NCBI GenBank assembly: GCA_937991535.1
Contig: CALKHN010000013.1
Span: forward strand, 186,001-250,000
Length of the DNA: 64,000 nt
Direction: 5' to 3'
Source of the DNA: an uncultured Sphingobacteriales bacterium
Lineage (GTDB): Bacteria; Bacteroidota; Bacteroidia; Chitinophagales; Chitinophagaceae
Shown piece after piece: positions 33,806-42,251 of the stretch (the stretch's first letter is position 1; each line of letters opens with the position of its first letter). The translations under genes and the position numbers were made by a program. A model generated the notes under the pieces. That model saw nothing but the letters and a program-made list of their open reading frames with translations. It was not told the DNA's origin and searched no databases.

Positions 33806-36800
33806 CTATTGCATATTGATTTGCTCATCGTCATTTTCATGATCATCACCGCAACTCAATGTTATATAAGTGCTTGGTTTAAATGTTGCTACGGGCGCTC
33901 CTGATTTCTTTTCACCGATCATTTTTTGAACAATGCGGTTGCGTTCTTCCGCGATAGTGCGCCGCAATTGCAGGTCATGTTCAAGATCAAAATAAACAGT
34001 ACCGTCCACAATTGTTTTTTCGGGTTTCGCATAAATACTCAGGGGGTTTTCGCTCCACAATACCAGGTCGGCATCCTTGCCGGTTTTAATACTTCCTGTT
34101 CTGTCATCAACGTGCAGGGCTTTGGCCGGATTGATGGTAACCATCTTCCAGGCTTCTTCTTCCGGAACACCGCCATATTTTACCGTTTTTGCGGCTTCCT
34201 GGTTCAGACGCCGGGCCATTTCCGCATCATCCGAATTGATGCAAACATTCAACCCCGTTTTTTGCATAATGGCCGCATTGTAAGCAATGGCGTCAGCCAC
34301 TTCCATTTTATAGCCAAACCAATCGGCAAAAGTGGATACGTTGGCTCCATGCGCTTTCATTTTATCCGCTACTTTATACCCTTCCAGTATGTGTGTAAAC
34401 GTATTAATGCGAAAACCAAATTTTTCCGCCACGCGCATGGCATAGATTATTTCACTTTGCACATAAGAATGGCAGGTGATAAATCTTTTTTTGCGCATGA
34501 TCTCCACCAGCGCATCCAGTTCAAGATCTCTCCGCACCGTAGCGAAAGGATTTGCTGCCTGCTTCTTTTTTCCCGTACCAACAGATACCTTTTTCAATGC
34601 GTTTTCATAATCCACTGCTCTTTGAAAAGCATCTGTAAGTACCTGCTCTACGCCCATCCTGGTATCGGGAAAGCGGTTGTTTACCGGTGATGTGGTACGC
34701 TTTACATTTTCACCCAATGCGAATTTGATAAAAGGATCGGCATCCTTAAATTTTAGCCCTTCATCGTTTGCGCCCCAGCGCAGTTTTATAAGTTGGGTTT
34801 GACCGCCAATGGTATTGGCGGAGCCATGCAAGATGTGTGAGGAAGTAACTCCACCCGCCAGCTGCCTGTATATATTGATATCGTCGGGGTTTAAATTATC
34901 GCCTATCCGTACTTCCGATGTAACGGACTGCGCTCCTTCATTAATGGAAACAGTAGCAATATGCGAATGTTCATCAATAATGCCCGCCGTAAGGAATTTG
35001 CCTGTTGCATCTATCGTTCTTGCTCCGGACATATTGGAAATATTTTTACCTACCCGGGCGATCTTACCCTCCTTAACGAGCACATCTGTATTGGCCAAAT
35101 TTCCCTCCGCCTCACCAGTCCATACCGTAGCGTTTTTAAAAAGCAGCGTTTCCTGTTTGGGTAATTCATCCCAGCCATAACTGCCAAAGGGATAAGTAAT
35201 TTTTGCCATCGGCAAATCCCCCGGAAGCGAGGCAGAATCTGGTTTTATGGTTGTTGTTCCCGAAAAAAGCGCCGTCCATAAAAGACTATTTCCATCCACA
35301 CCGGTACCATTGCCTTTCCATGAACCATCATCGTTTACAACGCCGCTCAACCGTATAAACGATTTTGATTTTTTATCGGGTTGAAAGTTGAGGCTTACCA
35401 ACCTGCCGTTGAAATTGAATTTAACAGGCAGCGTGTCGGCATTGATGATGCTGGCTGCACGTGCATTTTTAACGTTAATGGTATAATTAATATTACCCTT
35501 ACCCGAATACAACACAAGGGAATATATTCCCTTTATTTCATTCCAGTCCGCTTCCTGTACCGCATATTTTTCACCCTGCACCCAATTTTGATAAACAATC
35601 GTCTTCTCTTTAAAGACAGGCCCCGAAGCAATCAGAAAGTTGCCCAGTTTGCCCGCTTCAAGGCTACCTACCTTATCGTATACACCCAACAGGGTCGCGG
35701 GTGTTTTGGTCAATGCCTCTAATGCTTTCTGCTCACTCAGCCCGTTTTCAATGGCTTTGCGAACATTGGGCAAAAACTGTTTGGGATCTTTTAGATCGGC
35801 CGGCGTTAAACAAAAAACAATCCCTGCTTTTTCAAAGGCAGCCGCGTTCACAGGCGCCATCTCCCAGTGTTTTAAATCGTTTAACGAAACGAGGCGGGCA
35901 TTATCGGGGTCTTCCACATCCATTGCCTGAGGATAATTGACTGGTAAAATAAAAGTAGCTTTCGTTGCCGCTATTTCTTTTATACGCTGATATTCATTGC
36001 CACCCCCCTTAATAATATATTGAACGCCAAATTCATCCCCGATCCTGTCTGCACGTATATCGGCCCATTTATCATTGGCATCAAAAACCTGGGGCAGCGG
36101 TTCGTTGTTGTTCCAGGCCTGCAGGCTGAGGTTTACTCCTTCGGCAGTTGGATTGCTTTTATACCAGGCCGCATCAAGGTAGCTTTGGCGCAATAAAGCA
36201 ATTGCCCCCATGAGGCTGGTGGGATAGCTTTGGGCAGACATTCCCTTGCTGAACGAATAATGGGCTGATGCCTTTTCTTTTATTATAACGAGGTTCTCTT
36301 TTTTATTTGCCAGGGTAACCAATGTTCCCGTACCGCGGGCAATGCCATCCTTGCGATGTGTTAGCACCGTACCAAATCCAATATCCCTGAAGGTTTTTGC
36401 CTTATCGTTATCTGCCTCAAACAATGCAGCAGCCTCAGCATCCGCTTTAATGGCCTCGTTCCAGCCATAAGCGCCTTTTGTATTGGAAATTAACAGGGCG
36501 GGAGCGCTGTAACTGAACCCACCCGAACTCCGGCTGGCCACGGTTATACCATAATCGCTGTACAGATCAATGAAAGAAGGAATGATATACTTTCCTTTAC
36601 AATCCACCACAACGGCATTTTTGGGAACGGCAATATCGTTTCCCACAGCAACGATCTTCCCTTTTTGTATGAGCAATGACGCATTTTGCAAAGTGGTTTG
36701 TGCATCTTTTACTATAGTAGCATGGGTAAAAATATAGGTTCCGCTCCGCTCATCAGCAACACCATTTACCGGAAATGTTTGTTGTGCATATATACCGCCG

Positions 36801-36841
36801 GTTGCAACACTGTAAAGCCAGAAAAAAATAATTTTTTTCAT
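33806..36841 (-). CDS. Exported double-domain amidohydrolase
   Basis: A 1011-residue exported protein (signal peptide ends GGIYAQQ) made of two amidohydrolase modules. The N-terminal module (about 25-420) lacks metal ligands: the motif after YIIPSF is IDLYSDYG. A beta-rich linker follows. The C-terminal module (about 560-990) is intact: IIDEHSHIA near 621-629, further histidines in FITCHSYVQ and FTHILEGYK, and the catalytic Asp in CINSDDAEM, then KTGKDADLVLWSENPLS. Such enzymes hydrolyse amide, ester or cyclic substrates in the periplasm; the substrate is unknown. It is the first gene of a two-gene operon with the HxH-less paralogue. The fused degenerate module may serve as a structural partner. 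Confidence 0.87.
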   Translation of the reverse strand: MKKIIFFWLYSVATGGIYAQQTFPVNGVADERSGTYIFTHATIVKDAQTTLQNASLLIQKGKIVAVGNDIAVPKNAVVVDCKGKYIIPSFIDLYSDYGITVASRSSGGFSYSAPALLISNTKGAYGWNEAIKADAEAAALFEADNDKAKTFRDIGFGTVLTHRKDGIARGTGTLVTLANKKENLVIIKEKASAHYSFSKGMSAQSYPTSLMGAIALLRQSYLDAAWYKSNPTAEGVNLSLQAWNNNEPLPQVFDANDKWADIRADRIGDEFGVQYIIKGGGNEYQRIKEIAATKATFILPVNYPQAMDVEDPDNARLVSLNDLKHWEMAPVNAAAFEKAGIVFCLTPADLKDPKQFLPNVRKAIENGLSEQKALEALTKTPATLLGVYDKVGSLEAGKLGNFLIASGPVFKEKTIVYQNWVQGEKYAVQEADWNEIKGIYSLVLYSGKGNINYTINVKNARAASIINADTLPVKFNFNGRLVSLNFQPDKKSKSFIRLSGVVNDDGSWKGNGTGVDGNSLLWTALFSGTTTIKPDSASLPGDLPMAKITYPFGSYGWDELPKQETLLFKNATVWTGEAEGNLANTDVLVKEGKIARVGKNISNMSGARTIDATGKFLTAGIIDEHSHIATVSINEGAQSVTSEVRIGDNLNPDDINIYRQLAGGVTSSHILHGSANTIGGQTQLIKLRWGANDEGLKFKDADPFIKFALGENVKRTTSPVNNRFPDTRMGVEQVLTDAFQRAVDYENALKKVSVGTGKKKQAANPFATVRRDLELDALVEIMRKKRFITCHSYVQSEIIYAMRVAEKFGFRINTFTHILEGYKVADKMKAHGANVSTFADWFGYKMEVADAIAYNAAIMQKTGLNVCINSDDAEMARRLNQEAAKTVKYGGVPEEEAWKMVTINPAKALHVDDRTGSIKTGKDADLVLWSENPLSIYAKPEKTIVDGTVYFDLEHDLQLRRTIAEERNRIVQKMIGEKKSGAPVATFKPSTYITLSCGDDHENDDEQINMQ

Positions 36842-37056
36842 CAGCAGATGTTTTAAAATAAATATATGGGGTTGAAAGGTAAGTTAAAATTGCTTTTAAG
36901 GGCGCCCATCTATCCTTTACAATATTAAATGAGTATCAAAGGCTGCGCCCCGTCTCCTATCCCCGTATTCTTGTACCCTGTTTTTAAAAAACCCTTAGCA
37001 GTCCGGAAATAATCCTTCTGGCCGAAATTCAATACTAACATTTTTAATATTTACGC

Positions 37057-39288
37057 ATGTTTTCAATGAGAAAGCAATTATTATTTACGCTCATCCTCTC
37101 CATTTTCTTTTTTTCATGTGCGGAAAAGAAGATTTCGGATACACAAACTATATATACCGATCTGTCTTACCAACAGGATTATAGTATTAAATATAACCTA
37201 ACAGATAGCAATACGGTTTTGAATAAAGTGTATGCCGACCGCAACGGTGTTGTTCAAATTCTTTCTTCCAAAGGTTTACTCCATCCTTTTTCGGGAGCCA
37301 TGCTTTATCCCGGAAGCCTTGTGCCGGATAACACTTACAGGCCTATGACGGATAAAAAAATCGCCGCCATCGGTTTATACAGGCATCAACTGGTATACCT
37401 CGATGACAAAGCCGTGCTCAGCAATGCATGGGCGGGGGATTTATATTCCAAACACAGCCTACCCAATGCCACTGTTTTTTCAGGAGGTGATGATTTCTCC
37501 TTTTTGATCTCCGACGGAAGTTCATTGCAATACCTTAAGCATTCACAGGTGCTCTGGCAAAACAAAAGCGGTGAGCAGGTGCTTGATATTGTATATGACA
37601 GCACAAGGCAGGCATTTTTGATACTTACCCCGCAGCAAATATTCTCATTCTCAACCGCAGGCAAAAATTATACAGCCCTGTTTAAAGCAGACAGTCTTAC
37701 CTGCTTTACCATAGCCAATAATGGAAAAGACATTGTGGCAGGTACCCATAACGGTTATATCGTTGTTGACGCATCTACCGGAAAGCAAAAGGGAGAAATA
37801 AACAGGAAACTGCCCTGGACAGAACTTACTGCTGTTGCCGAAATAGAGGGCAAACTCTGGTTTGGTTCACAAAGAGGCGCTTTTATGCTTAAAGAAGACG
37901 GGAAGTTCAACTACTATGCTTCCAAACGATGGCTGCCCTCTGATAATGTAAAGCAAATCGTTAAAGGTGTTAAGGATAATGTACTTATTTTGACAGATGA
38001 AGGATTAGCGAAAATCTGTTTTACATCAATGACACTGGAAGATAAAGCTGCTTTTTTTGATAAACAGGTAAGACAAAGGCACATCCGCAACGGGTTTAAC
38101 GCCACGCTCGCCGGTATGAAAGAGGGTAACCTGGGAACAGGACATATGGAAGATTCGGACAATGATGGTTTATGGACTTCCATGTACCTTGGCGCAGAAG
38201 CTTTCCGCTATGCGGTTACCAGGTCGCCGGAAGCCTTACAAAATTGCCGTGAATCCTTAGATGCTATGGAACGGCTTTATTCCGTTAATCCTGTAAAAGG
38301 TTTTCCTGCACGGTCGTACGAAAGGAGGGGGTATAAGCTCCACGATCCCGAAAAATGGATTCCTGCACCCCACCCGGAATGGGACTGGAAATCAACTACC
38401 AGCAGCGATGAGGCTATCGGGCATATTTTTGTATTTGCCGTGCTGGCAGAACTGGTAGATGATGAAGCGATAAAAGAGAAATCGGTGGCATTGATAGATT
38501 CACTGATGCAACACGTGGTTGATAATGATCTTTACCTGGTAGACTGGGATGGCAAGCCTACGCTTTGGGGAAAATGGAACCCGGAATATGTAAATGCCAG
38601 ACCCAAAAATGTAGGCGACAGAAAGATCAACTCTTCCAATATCATTGCCATGCTGCAAACAGCATATCATTTTACCAATAAAGAGATCTATAAGGAAAAA
38701 GCCTTTGAACTGATGGACAAACATGGTTACCTCGAAAACCTGATGCGCCCTATGAAAGAAATTGGTTACGCTTCCGAAGATGCAGACGACTGGAGTAAAA
38801 TGTTATCGCAGGGATGGAATCATTCAGACGACGAAATGTATTTCCTGGGATATTGGGGCTTATACCGCTATGCTTTCAATGATACCCTCAAAGAAAAATA
38901 CAAAGAAGCCATTATTGATCACTGGGAAATAGAAAGACCTGAAAAAGAGGGCGCCTGGAATATTTTTACCGCCCTCACCGGTGCAAAGGAATTTGATCTG
39001 AAAGAAGCCGTATGGTATTTGCAGGAATACCCACTGGATTTAATTGGGTGGACGGTACGAAACAGCGAAAGAAAAGATATAGAACTGATGGAACCCAATT
39101 TCCGAAGGCAAACAACCAAAGAAGTATTGCCACCGGATGAACTGGACATCAGCAGGCACAATGGCAACAGGTTTGATTTGAATGGCGGCCGCAACGGCAG
39201 CAACGAGTACAGCGCCGGCGACATATGGCTGCTGCCTTACTGGATGGGCCGCTACCTTGAAGTGATCAGCGCACCGGAGACGAAGTGA
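37057..39288 (+). CDS. Large lipoprotein: N-terminal beta-propeller plus (alpha/alpha)-barrel-like domain
   Basis: A 743-residue protein with a lipoprotein signal (MRKQLLFTLILSIFFFSC; starts at 37057 or 37066). Residues about 40-320 contain propeller-like repeats (YIVVDASTGKQKGEI, KLWFGSQRGAFMLKEDGKFNYY), resembling the sensor propellers of Bacteroidota surface proteins. Residues about 345-735 are helical with GNLGTGHMEDSDNDGLWTS, SSDEAIGHIFVFAVLAELVDD and GWNHSDDEMYFLGYWGLYRY, which suggests an (alpha/alpha)6 toroid of the glycoside hydrolase or lyase kind. The mature N-terminus is lipidated, so it is probably cell-surface or periplasmic. I cannot name the enzyme family. It stands alone between divergent and same-strand neighbours. 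Confidence 0.75.
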   Translation: MFSMRKQLLFTLILSIFFFSCAEKKISDTQTIYTDLSYQQDYSIKYNLTDSNTVLNKVYADRNGVVQILSSKGLLHPFSGAMLYPGSLVPDNTYRPMTDKKIAAIGLYRHQLVYLDDKAVLSNAWAGDLYSKHSLPNATVFSGGDDFSFLISDGSSLQYLKHSQVLWQNKSGEQVLDIVYDSTRQAFLILTPQQIFSFSTAGKNYTALFKADSLTCFTIANNGKDIVAGTHNGYIVVDASTGKQKGEINRKLPWTELTAVAEIEGKLWFGSQRGAFMLKEDGKFNYYASKRWLPSDNVKQIVKGVKDNVLILTDEGLAKICFTSMTLEDKAAFFDKQVRQRHIRNGFNATLAGMKEGNLGTGHMEDSDNDGLWTSMYLGAEAFRYAVTRSPEALQNCRESLDAMERLYSVNPVKGFPARSYERRGYKLHDPEKWIPAPHPEWDWKSTTSSDEAIGHIFVFAVLAELVDDEAIKEKSVALIDSLMQHVVDNDLYLVDWDGKPTLWGKWNPEYVNARPKNVGDRKINSSNIIAMLQTAYHFTNKEIYKEKAFELMDKHGYLENLMRPMKEIGYASEDADDWSKMLSQGWNHSDDEMYFLGYWGLYRYAFNDTLKEKYKEAIIDHWEIERPEKEGAWNIFTALTGAKEFDLKEAVWYLQEYPLDLIGWTVRNSERKDIELMEPNFRRQTTKEVLPPDELDISRHNGNRFDLNGGRNGSNEYSAGDIWLLPYWMGRYLEVISAPETK

Positions 39289-39479
39289 AGCACAGACAAA
39301 GCTCTTTCCGAATTGAATTAGGGTCACGTGGTTAACCTAACGCTTACCCATAACCGTTTTAATAAAACTTTATATATTCTTTTATACCATCGGCACAATT
39401 TTCGCGTTTTGCTCACTCCCCGTTCAGTTTATAAATAATTGAATGTTCTTATGAGTACCAAACGCGAAATAATGCTTGT

Positions 39480-40121
39480 ATGCGCCTGCTGATCCGGAAT
39501 ATATCTTCTGTTTTGCCTGCCATCGCTTGTATGCTCATTCATTTTACAGGTTTGTGCCAGTCGGGCCCAGCTATCGAGTTCAGTTCATTTCAGGCCGAAT
39601 TGCTGAATAAGAACGCAGTTTTGCTAAAGTGGGGATTTGTGCAGGGGGAAAACGACAACGTTTCTTTCATTATTGAGCGCTCCGCCGATGGCAGCGTCTT
39701 TCAACCCTTAAATAAAACCGGGGCTTCATTGTTCGCAAACAAAACAGGTTACCAGTATACAGACCATGTTGTTATTAAGGACAGCATCTTTTACAGGATA
39801 GCAGGAACGGTCGAAAGCGGGAAAGAAACTTTTTCCGCCATTCGAAAAATTTATTTGCCCCGGCACTCAAAAGTGGAAGTTATTGTTATGCCCAATCCCG
39901 TATTTAATAACGCATCATTGATCATCAATGATGAAGGACTGGGTGAAATTTCCTGCATTTTGTACGATATGACCGGCAAAAATATACGAAGCTACCAGAT
40001 AAGAAAAACCACGGTTTATATGCAGCAGATATTAGATATGTACAGTGTGCCCAGAGGAGAATATATTTTAAGCATCAGAGGCGCCACGATCAACGAGTCT
40101 AAAAGGATTCTAAAACAATAG
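39480..40121 (+). CDS. Secreted protein with T9SS type A sorting domain
   Basis: A 213-residue protein, signal peptide about 1-29 (MRLLIRNISSVLPAIACMLI...GLCQS). The middle (about 35-130) is a fibronectin-like beta-sandwich (VLLKWGFVQGENDNVSFIIE, FYRIAGTVESG). The C-terminal 80 residues form the T9SS sorting domain: VIVMPNPVFNNASLIIND, CILYDMTGKNIRSY, and the ending YSVPRGEYILSIRG with SKRILKQ. It is therefore secreted by the type IX system and likely anchored or released at the surface. This places the organism firmly in the Bacteroidota. Function is unknown. The Sco1 gene starts 20 bases after its stop codon, with its own promoter box in the gap. Confidence 0.8.
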   Translation: MRLLIRNISSVLPAIACMLIHFTGLCQSGPAIEFSSFQAELLNKNAVLLKWGFVQGENDNVSFIIERSADGSVFQPLNKTGASLFANKTGYQYTDHVVIKDSIFYRIAGTVESGKETFSAIRKIYLPRHSKVEVIVMPNPVFNNASLIINDEGLGEISCILYDMTGKNIRSYQIRKTTVYMQQILDMYSVPRGEYILSIRGATINESKRILKQ

Positions 40122-40127
40122 AACAAC

Positions 40128-40135
40128 TATCTTTG
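40128..40135 (+). promoter_or_regulatory. -7 promoter box TATCTTTG of the sco1 gene
   Basis: Perfect TAnnTTTG. Six bases (CCGGAT) separate it from the ATG at 40142, the same spacing as at rlmD. A leaderless or near-leaderless transcript is predicted. Confidence 0.55.
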
Positions 40136-40141
40136 CCGGAT

Positions 40142-40840
40142 ATGATGAGCAAGAAGTCTTTTGTGGCAATTATATTAGCAGGTCTCCTCCCTTTAACCTG
40201 CTATTTTCTTTTAAAACATTTTAGTGAGCAGGCTGTGGTTATGCCAAAGCGTTATTTTTACGACAGCGTACAAAACAATACGTCTTATGGCAAAACCACC
40301 TCCGACACCATTTGGCATAAAGTAAGGAACTTTAGTCTTACCAACCAACTCGGTAAACAGGTATCGCTCAGCGATTTAGAGGGGAAAATTATAGTAGCTG
40401 ATTTCTTTTTTACTTCCTGCCCCAGCATTTGCCCAACATTAACCCGCAATATGAAACGCCTGCAGGATGCTTTCAACAAAACAGATACCATTGTAAGGTT
40501 CCTTTCGTTTAGTGTTGACCCTGTGAGAGATTCGGCTCAAAAGCTAAAAAAATATGCGGATAAGTATGGTATCAATCACGATACCTGGTGGATGCTCACC
40601 GGCGAAAAAGAGGAGATATATGATATTGCAAAAAAAGAGTTCAAAGCGAATGTAGCCGACACAAAAGTAGATACGAATTTTATACATACTGAATATTTTT
40701 TTATTCTGGATAAGGATCGGATAGTGCGGGGCTGGTACAATGGTATGGACAGCACTCACCTTAATAAGTTGGCCAGCGATGTGGTATTGCTCATGCTGGA
40801 AAAAGACAAAAAGAAAAAGCGAAGGCTTTTTGGAAGTTGA
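40142..40840 (+). CDS. SCO1/SenC family copper chaperone
   Basis: A 232-residue membrane-anchored thioredoxin-fold protein that delivers copper to the CuA site of cytochrome oxidase or acts in redox control. An N-terminal membrane helix (FVAIILAGLLPLTCYFLL) is followed by the fold, with copper ligands C93 and C97 in TSCPSICPTL and H182 in FIHTEYF, all three present as expected for a functional protein. I place the start at the first ATG of the pair at 40142; a TTG three codons upstream overlaps the promoter box. The DUF420 membrane protein gene begins 38 bases downstream and is probably co-transcribed, as is common in respiratory assembly loci. Confidence 0.9.
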   Translation: MMSKKSFVAIILAGLLPLTCYFLLKHFSEQAVVMPKRYFYDSVQNNTSYGKTTSDTIWHKVRNFSLTNQLGKQVSLSDLEGKIIVADFFFTSCPSICPTLTRNMKRLQDAFNKTDTIVRFLSFSVDPVRDSAQKLKKYADKYGINHDTWWMLTGEKEEIYDIAKKEFKANVADTKVDTNFIHTEYFFILDKDRIVRGWYNGMDSTHLNKLASDVVLLMLEKDKKKKRRLFGS

Positions 40841-40877
40841 GGATTCGTAACATTAATAATAAAACATCAGGCACAAG

Positions 40878-41474
40878 ATGAGCGCAGAAAATATGCTTCA
40901 ACCCCAAATAGCAAAGAATGATAAATTAGCCCGTTTGCTGATCGGCGTTGTTTCCTTTGTAATATTTACGGCAATCGTATTGCTAAGTAAAATTAAAATA
41001 GAGGCAAACCTGGGGTTTGATGTGCATATTTTTGCTTTAATAAATGCTTTAATAAACTCCTTTGTATCCATTTTACTTATTGCCGGCCTCATTGCAGTAA
41101 AGCGTCGCAATTATATTTTACACAAAAAAATAATGCTGGGCGCCATAATTCTTTCCGTGCTGTTCCTGGTTTCTTATATCTGTCATCATCTGTTTGCAGG
41201 TGAAACACGGTTTGGCGACCTGAATCACGACGGGCTGGTAAGCGATGCCGAAAAATCGGCAGCCGGATCGCTTAGAATTTTTTACTACATCATTCTTGGT
41301 ACGCATATTCCACTTGCGGGTATCATCCTGCCCTTTATTTTATTTACCGCTTACAGGGGTCTGATAGCAGAATTTCCCGCGCATAAAAAAATAGCACATA
41401 CCACCTGGCCGGTTTGGTTGTATGTTTCCATAACAGGTGTGCTGGTATACTTATTGATAAGCCCTTATTATTGA
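40878..41474 (+). CDS. DUF420 membrane protein with EF-hand-like loop
   Basis: A 198-residue integral membrane protein. Membrane helices are visible at about 20-38, 48-73, 83-103, 133-158 and 175-196, the usual five-helix DUF420 layout. Histidines at the helix ends (LHKKIMLGA, YICHHLFAGE, GTHIPLAG) are family features. The loop between helices 3 and 4 contains D114-L-N-H-D-G-L-V-S-D-A-E125, which fits the EF-hand calcium-loop pattern. DUF420 genes often stand beside cytochrome oxidase assembly genes, and Sco1 is the upstream neighbour here. The molecular function of DUF420 is not established. No stop-to-start overlap exists, but the 37-base gap suggests one operon. Confidence 0.88.
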   Translation: MSAENMLQPQIAKNDKLARLLIGVVSFVIFTAIVLLSKIKIEANLGFDVHIFALINALINSFVSILLIAGLIAVKRRNYILHKKIMLGAIILSVLFLVSYICHHLFAGETRFGDLNHDGLVSDAEKSAAGSLRIFYYIILGTHIPLAGIILPFILFTAYRGLIAEFPAHKKIAHTTWPVWLYVSITGVLVYLLISPYY

Positions 41475-41523
41475 TATAATTTCTATATATATCTGGTGCA
41501 AACTGCAGAGCATTCCATAAGAA

Positions 41524-41537
41524 TTGACCTAAATCAA
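41524..41537 (+). promoter_or_regulatory. FNR/CRP-like site TTGACCTAAATCAA
   Basis: TTGA-N6-TCAA matches the FNR consensus TTGAT-N4-ATCAA with one mismatch. It lies 57 bases upstream of a TATCTTTG box that precedes the small exported protein gene in front of the RND operon. FNR/CRP-family control, including HcpR-like factors in Bacteroidota, is possible. Confidence 0.35.
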
Positions 41538-41593
41538 TTTGCTTTTTTTAATAAATTTTAACCTTTAATCCTTCCATTTTTTACAGCGGATTT

Positions 41594-41601
41594 TATCTTT
41601 G
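41594..41601 (+). promoter_or_regulatory. -7 promoter box TATCTTTG
   Basis: Perfect TAnnTTTG, 91 bases upstream of the ATG at 41692. It would give a leader of about 85 bases, long enough for post-transcriptional control; no known riboswitch is recognised in it. Confidence 0.45.
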
Positions 41602-41691
41602 CAGCAATTGATTTTAGCCTGAATAAATCAGTTATAAACCCTGCGGCAGTAAACAACGCTACCGCATTTCAACAAACAATTTCCCTAAGTC

Positions 41692-42138
41692 ATGATTCAA
41701 CATTTAAGAAAGCAAAGGAGAACCATAGCCTGCTTCCTGCTTCTTGGCTTTTTGAATATCATGACCTTTTTGCCTGTAAGCCGTGCGGAAGACAATTCCA
41801 TTCAAGTGAGCTTCCCCGTATTTAAAAGTGGTGAATGGAATGCTGTTTATGAACAGGATAGCACCACGCCTTCCACCATGCTTGAATTGCTCCTGGAAGA
41901 TATTGCAGGATTGCAGGACAAGCTCCCCGATCATGAAAAGCCCGGTTCCAGCACACATTTTTTTAATTCCAAGAACAGGATAAGCACCTGCTTTTTCCAG
42001 CACTTTATTATTCCACCCGCTATTCCTGAAGTTCAGCCTGCGCTCATTGTAAAACACGACTTTCCTGAAGCTTCTTACTCAGGTAAGCTTCCCCATCTGC
42101 AACATCATAATTTTATTTTCAGGCTTACTCCTTTTTGA
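41692..42138 (+). CDS. Small exported protein upstream of the RND operon
   Basis: A 148-residue protein with a signal sequence (MIQHLRKQRRTIACFLLLGFLNIMTFLPVSRAED). The mature part is hydrophilic and mostly unstructured by composition, with seven or more histidines, several of them at the C-terminus (KHDFPEASYSGKLPHLQHHNF). I do not recognise a family. A histidine-rich, exported protein before an efflux operon might bind metal, but the RND permease that follows is of the hydrophobe/amphiphile type and not the CzcA type, so this is speculative. It is separated from the adaptor gene by 113 bases containing a weak inverted repeat (TTGTGAA/TTCACAA). An opposite-strand frame here looks like a shadow. 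Confidence 0.65.
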   Translation: MIQHLRKQRRTIACFLLLGFLNIMTFLPVSRAEDNSIQVSFPVFKSGEWNAVYEQDSTTPSTMLELLLEDIAGLQDKLPDHEKPGSSTHFFNSKNRISTCFFQHFIIPPAIPEVQPALIVKHDFPEASYSGKLPHLQHHNFIFRLTPF

Positions 42139-42251
42139 GGTTGTGAATTATCTCATACAGCATTGCATGTTGTTTACTGTTCACAATTCATTTTAACGCC
42201 CCGTCATTAGACCGGGTTTATGTTATTCATTTTTAAATACAACTCTAAAGG

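Noticed and set aside
33926..34690. 254-codon frame on the plus strand
   Set aside because: It is antisense to the well-supported double amidohydrolase; its composition is shadow-like and no domain is recognisable.
39451..39492. 13-codon upstream frame overlapping the T9SS cargo gene
   Set aside because: Too short and without a leader-peptide composition; likely chance.
42142..42187. TTGTGAA/TTCACAA inverted repeat before the adaptor gene
   Set aside because: Seven-base arms with a 30-base loop and no T-run; not a convincing terminator or operator.
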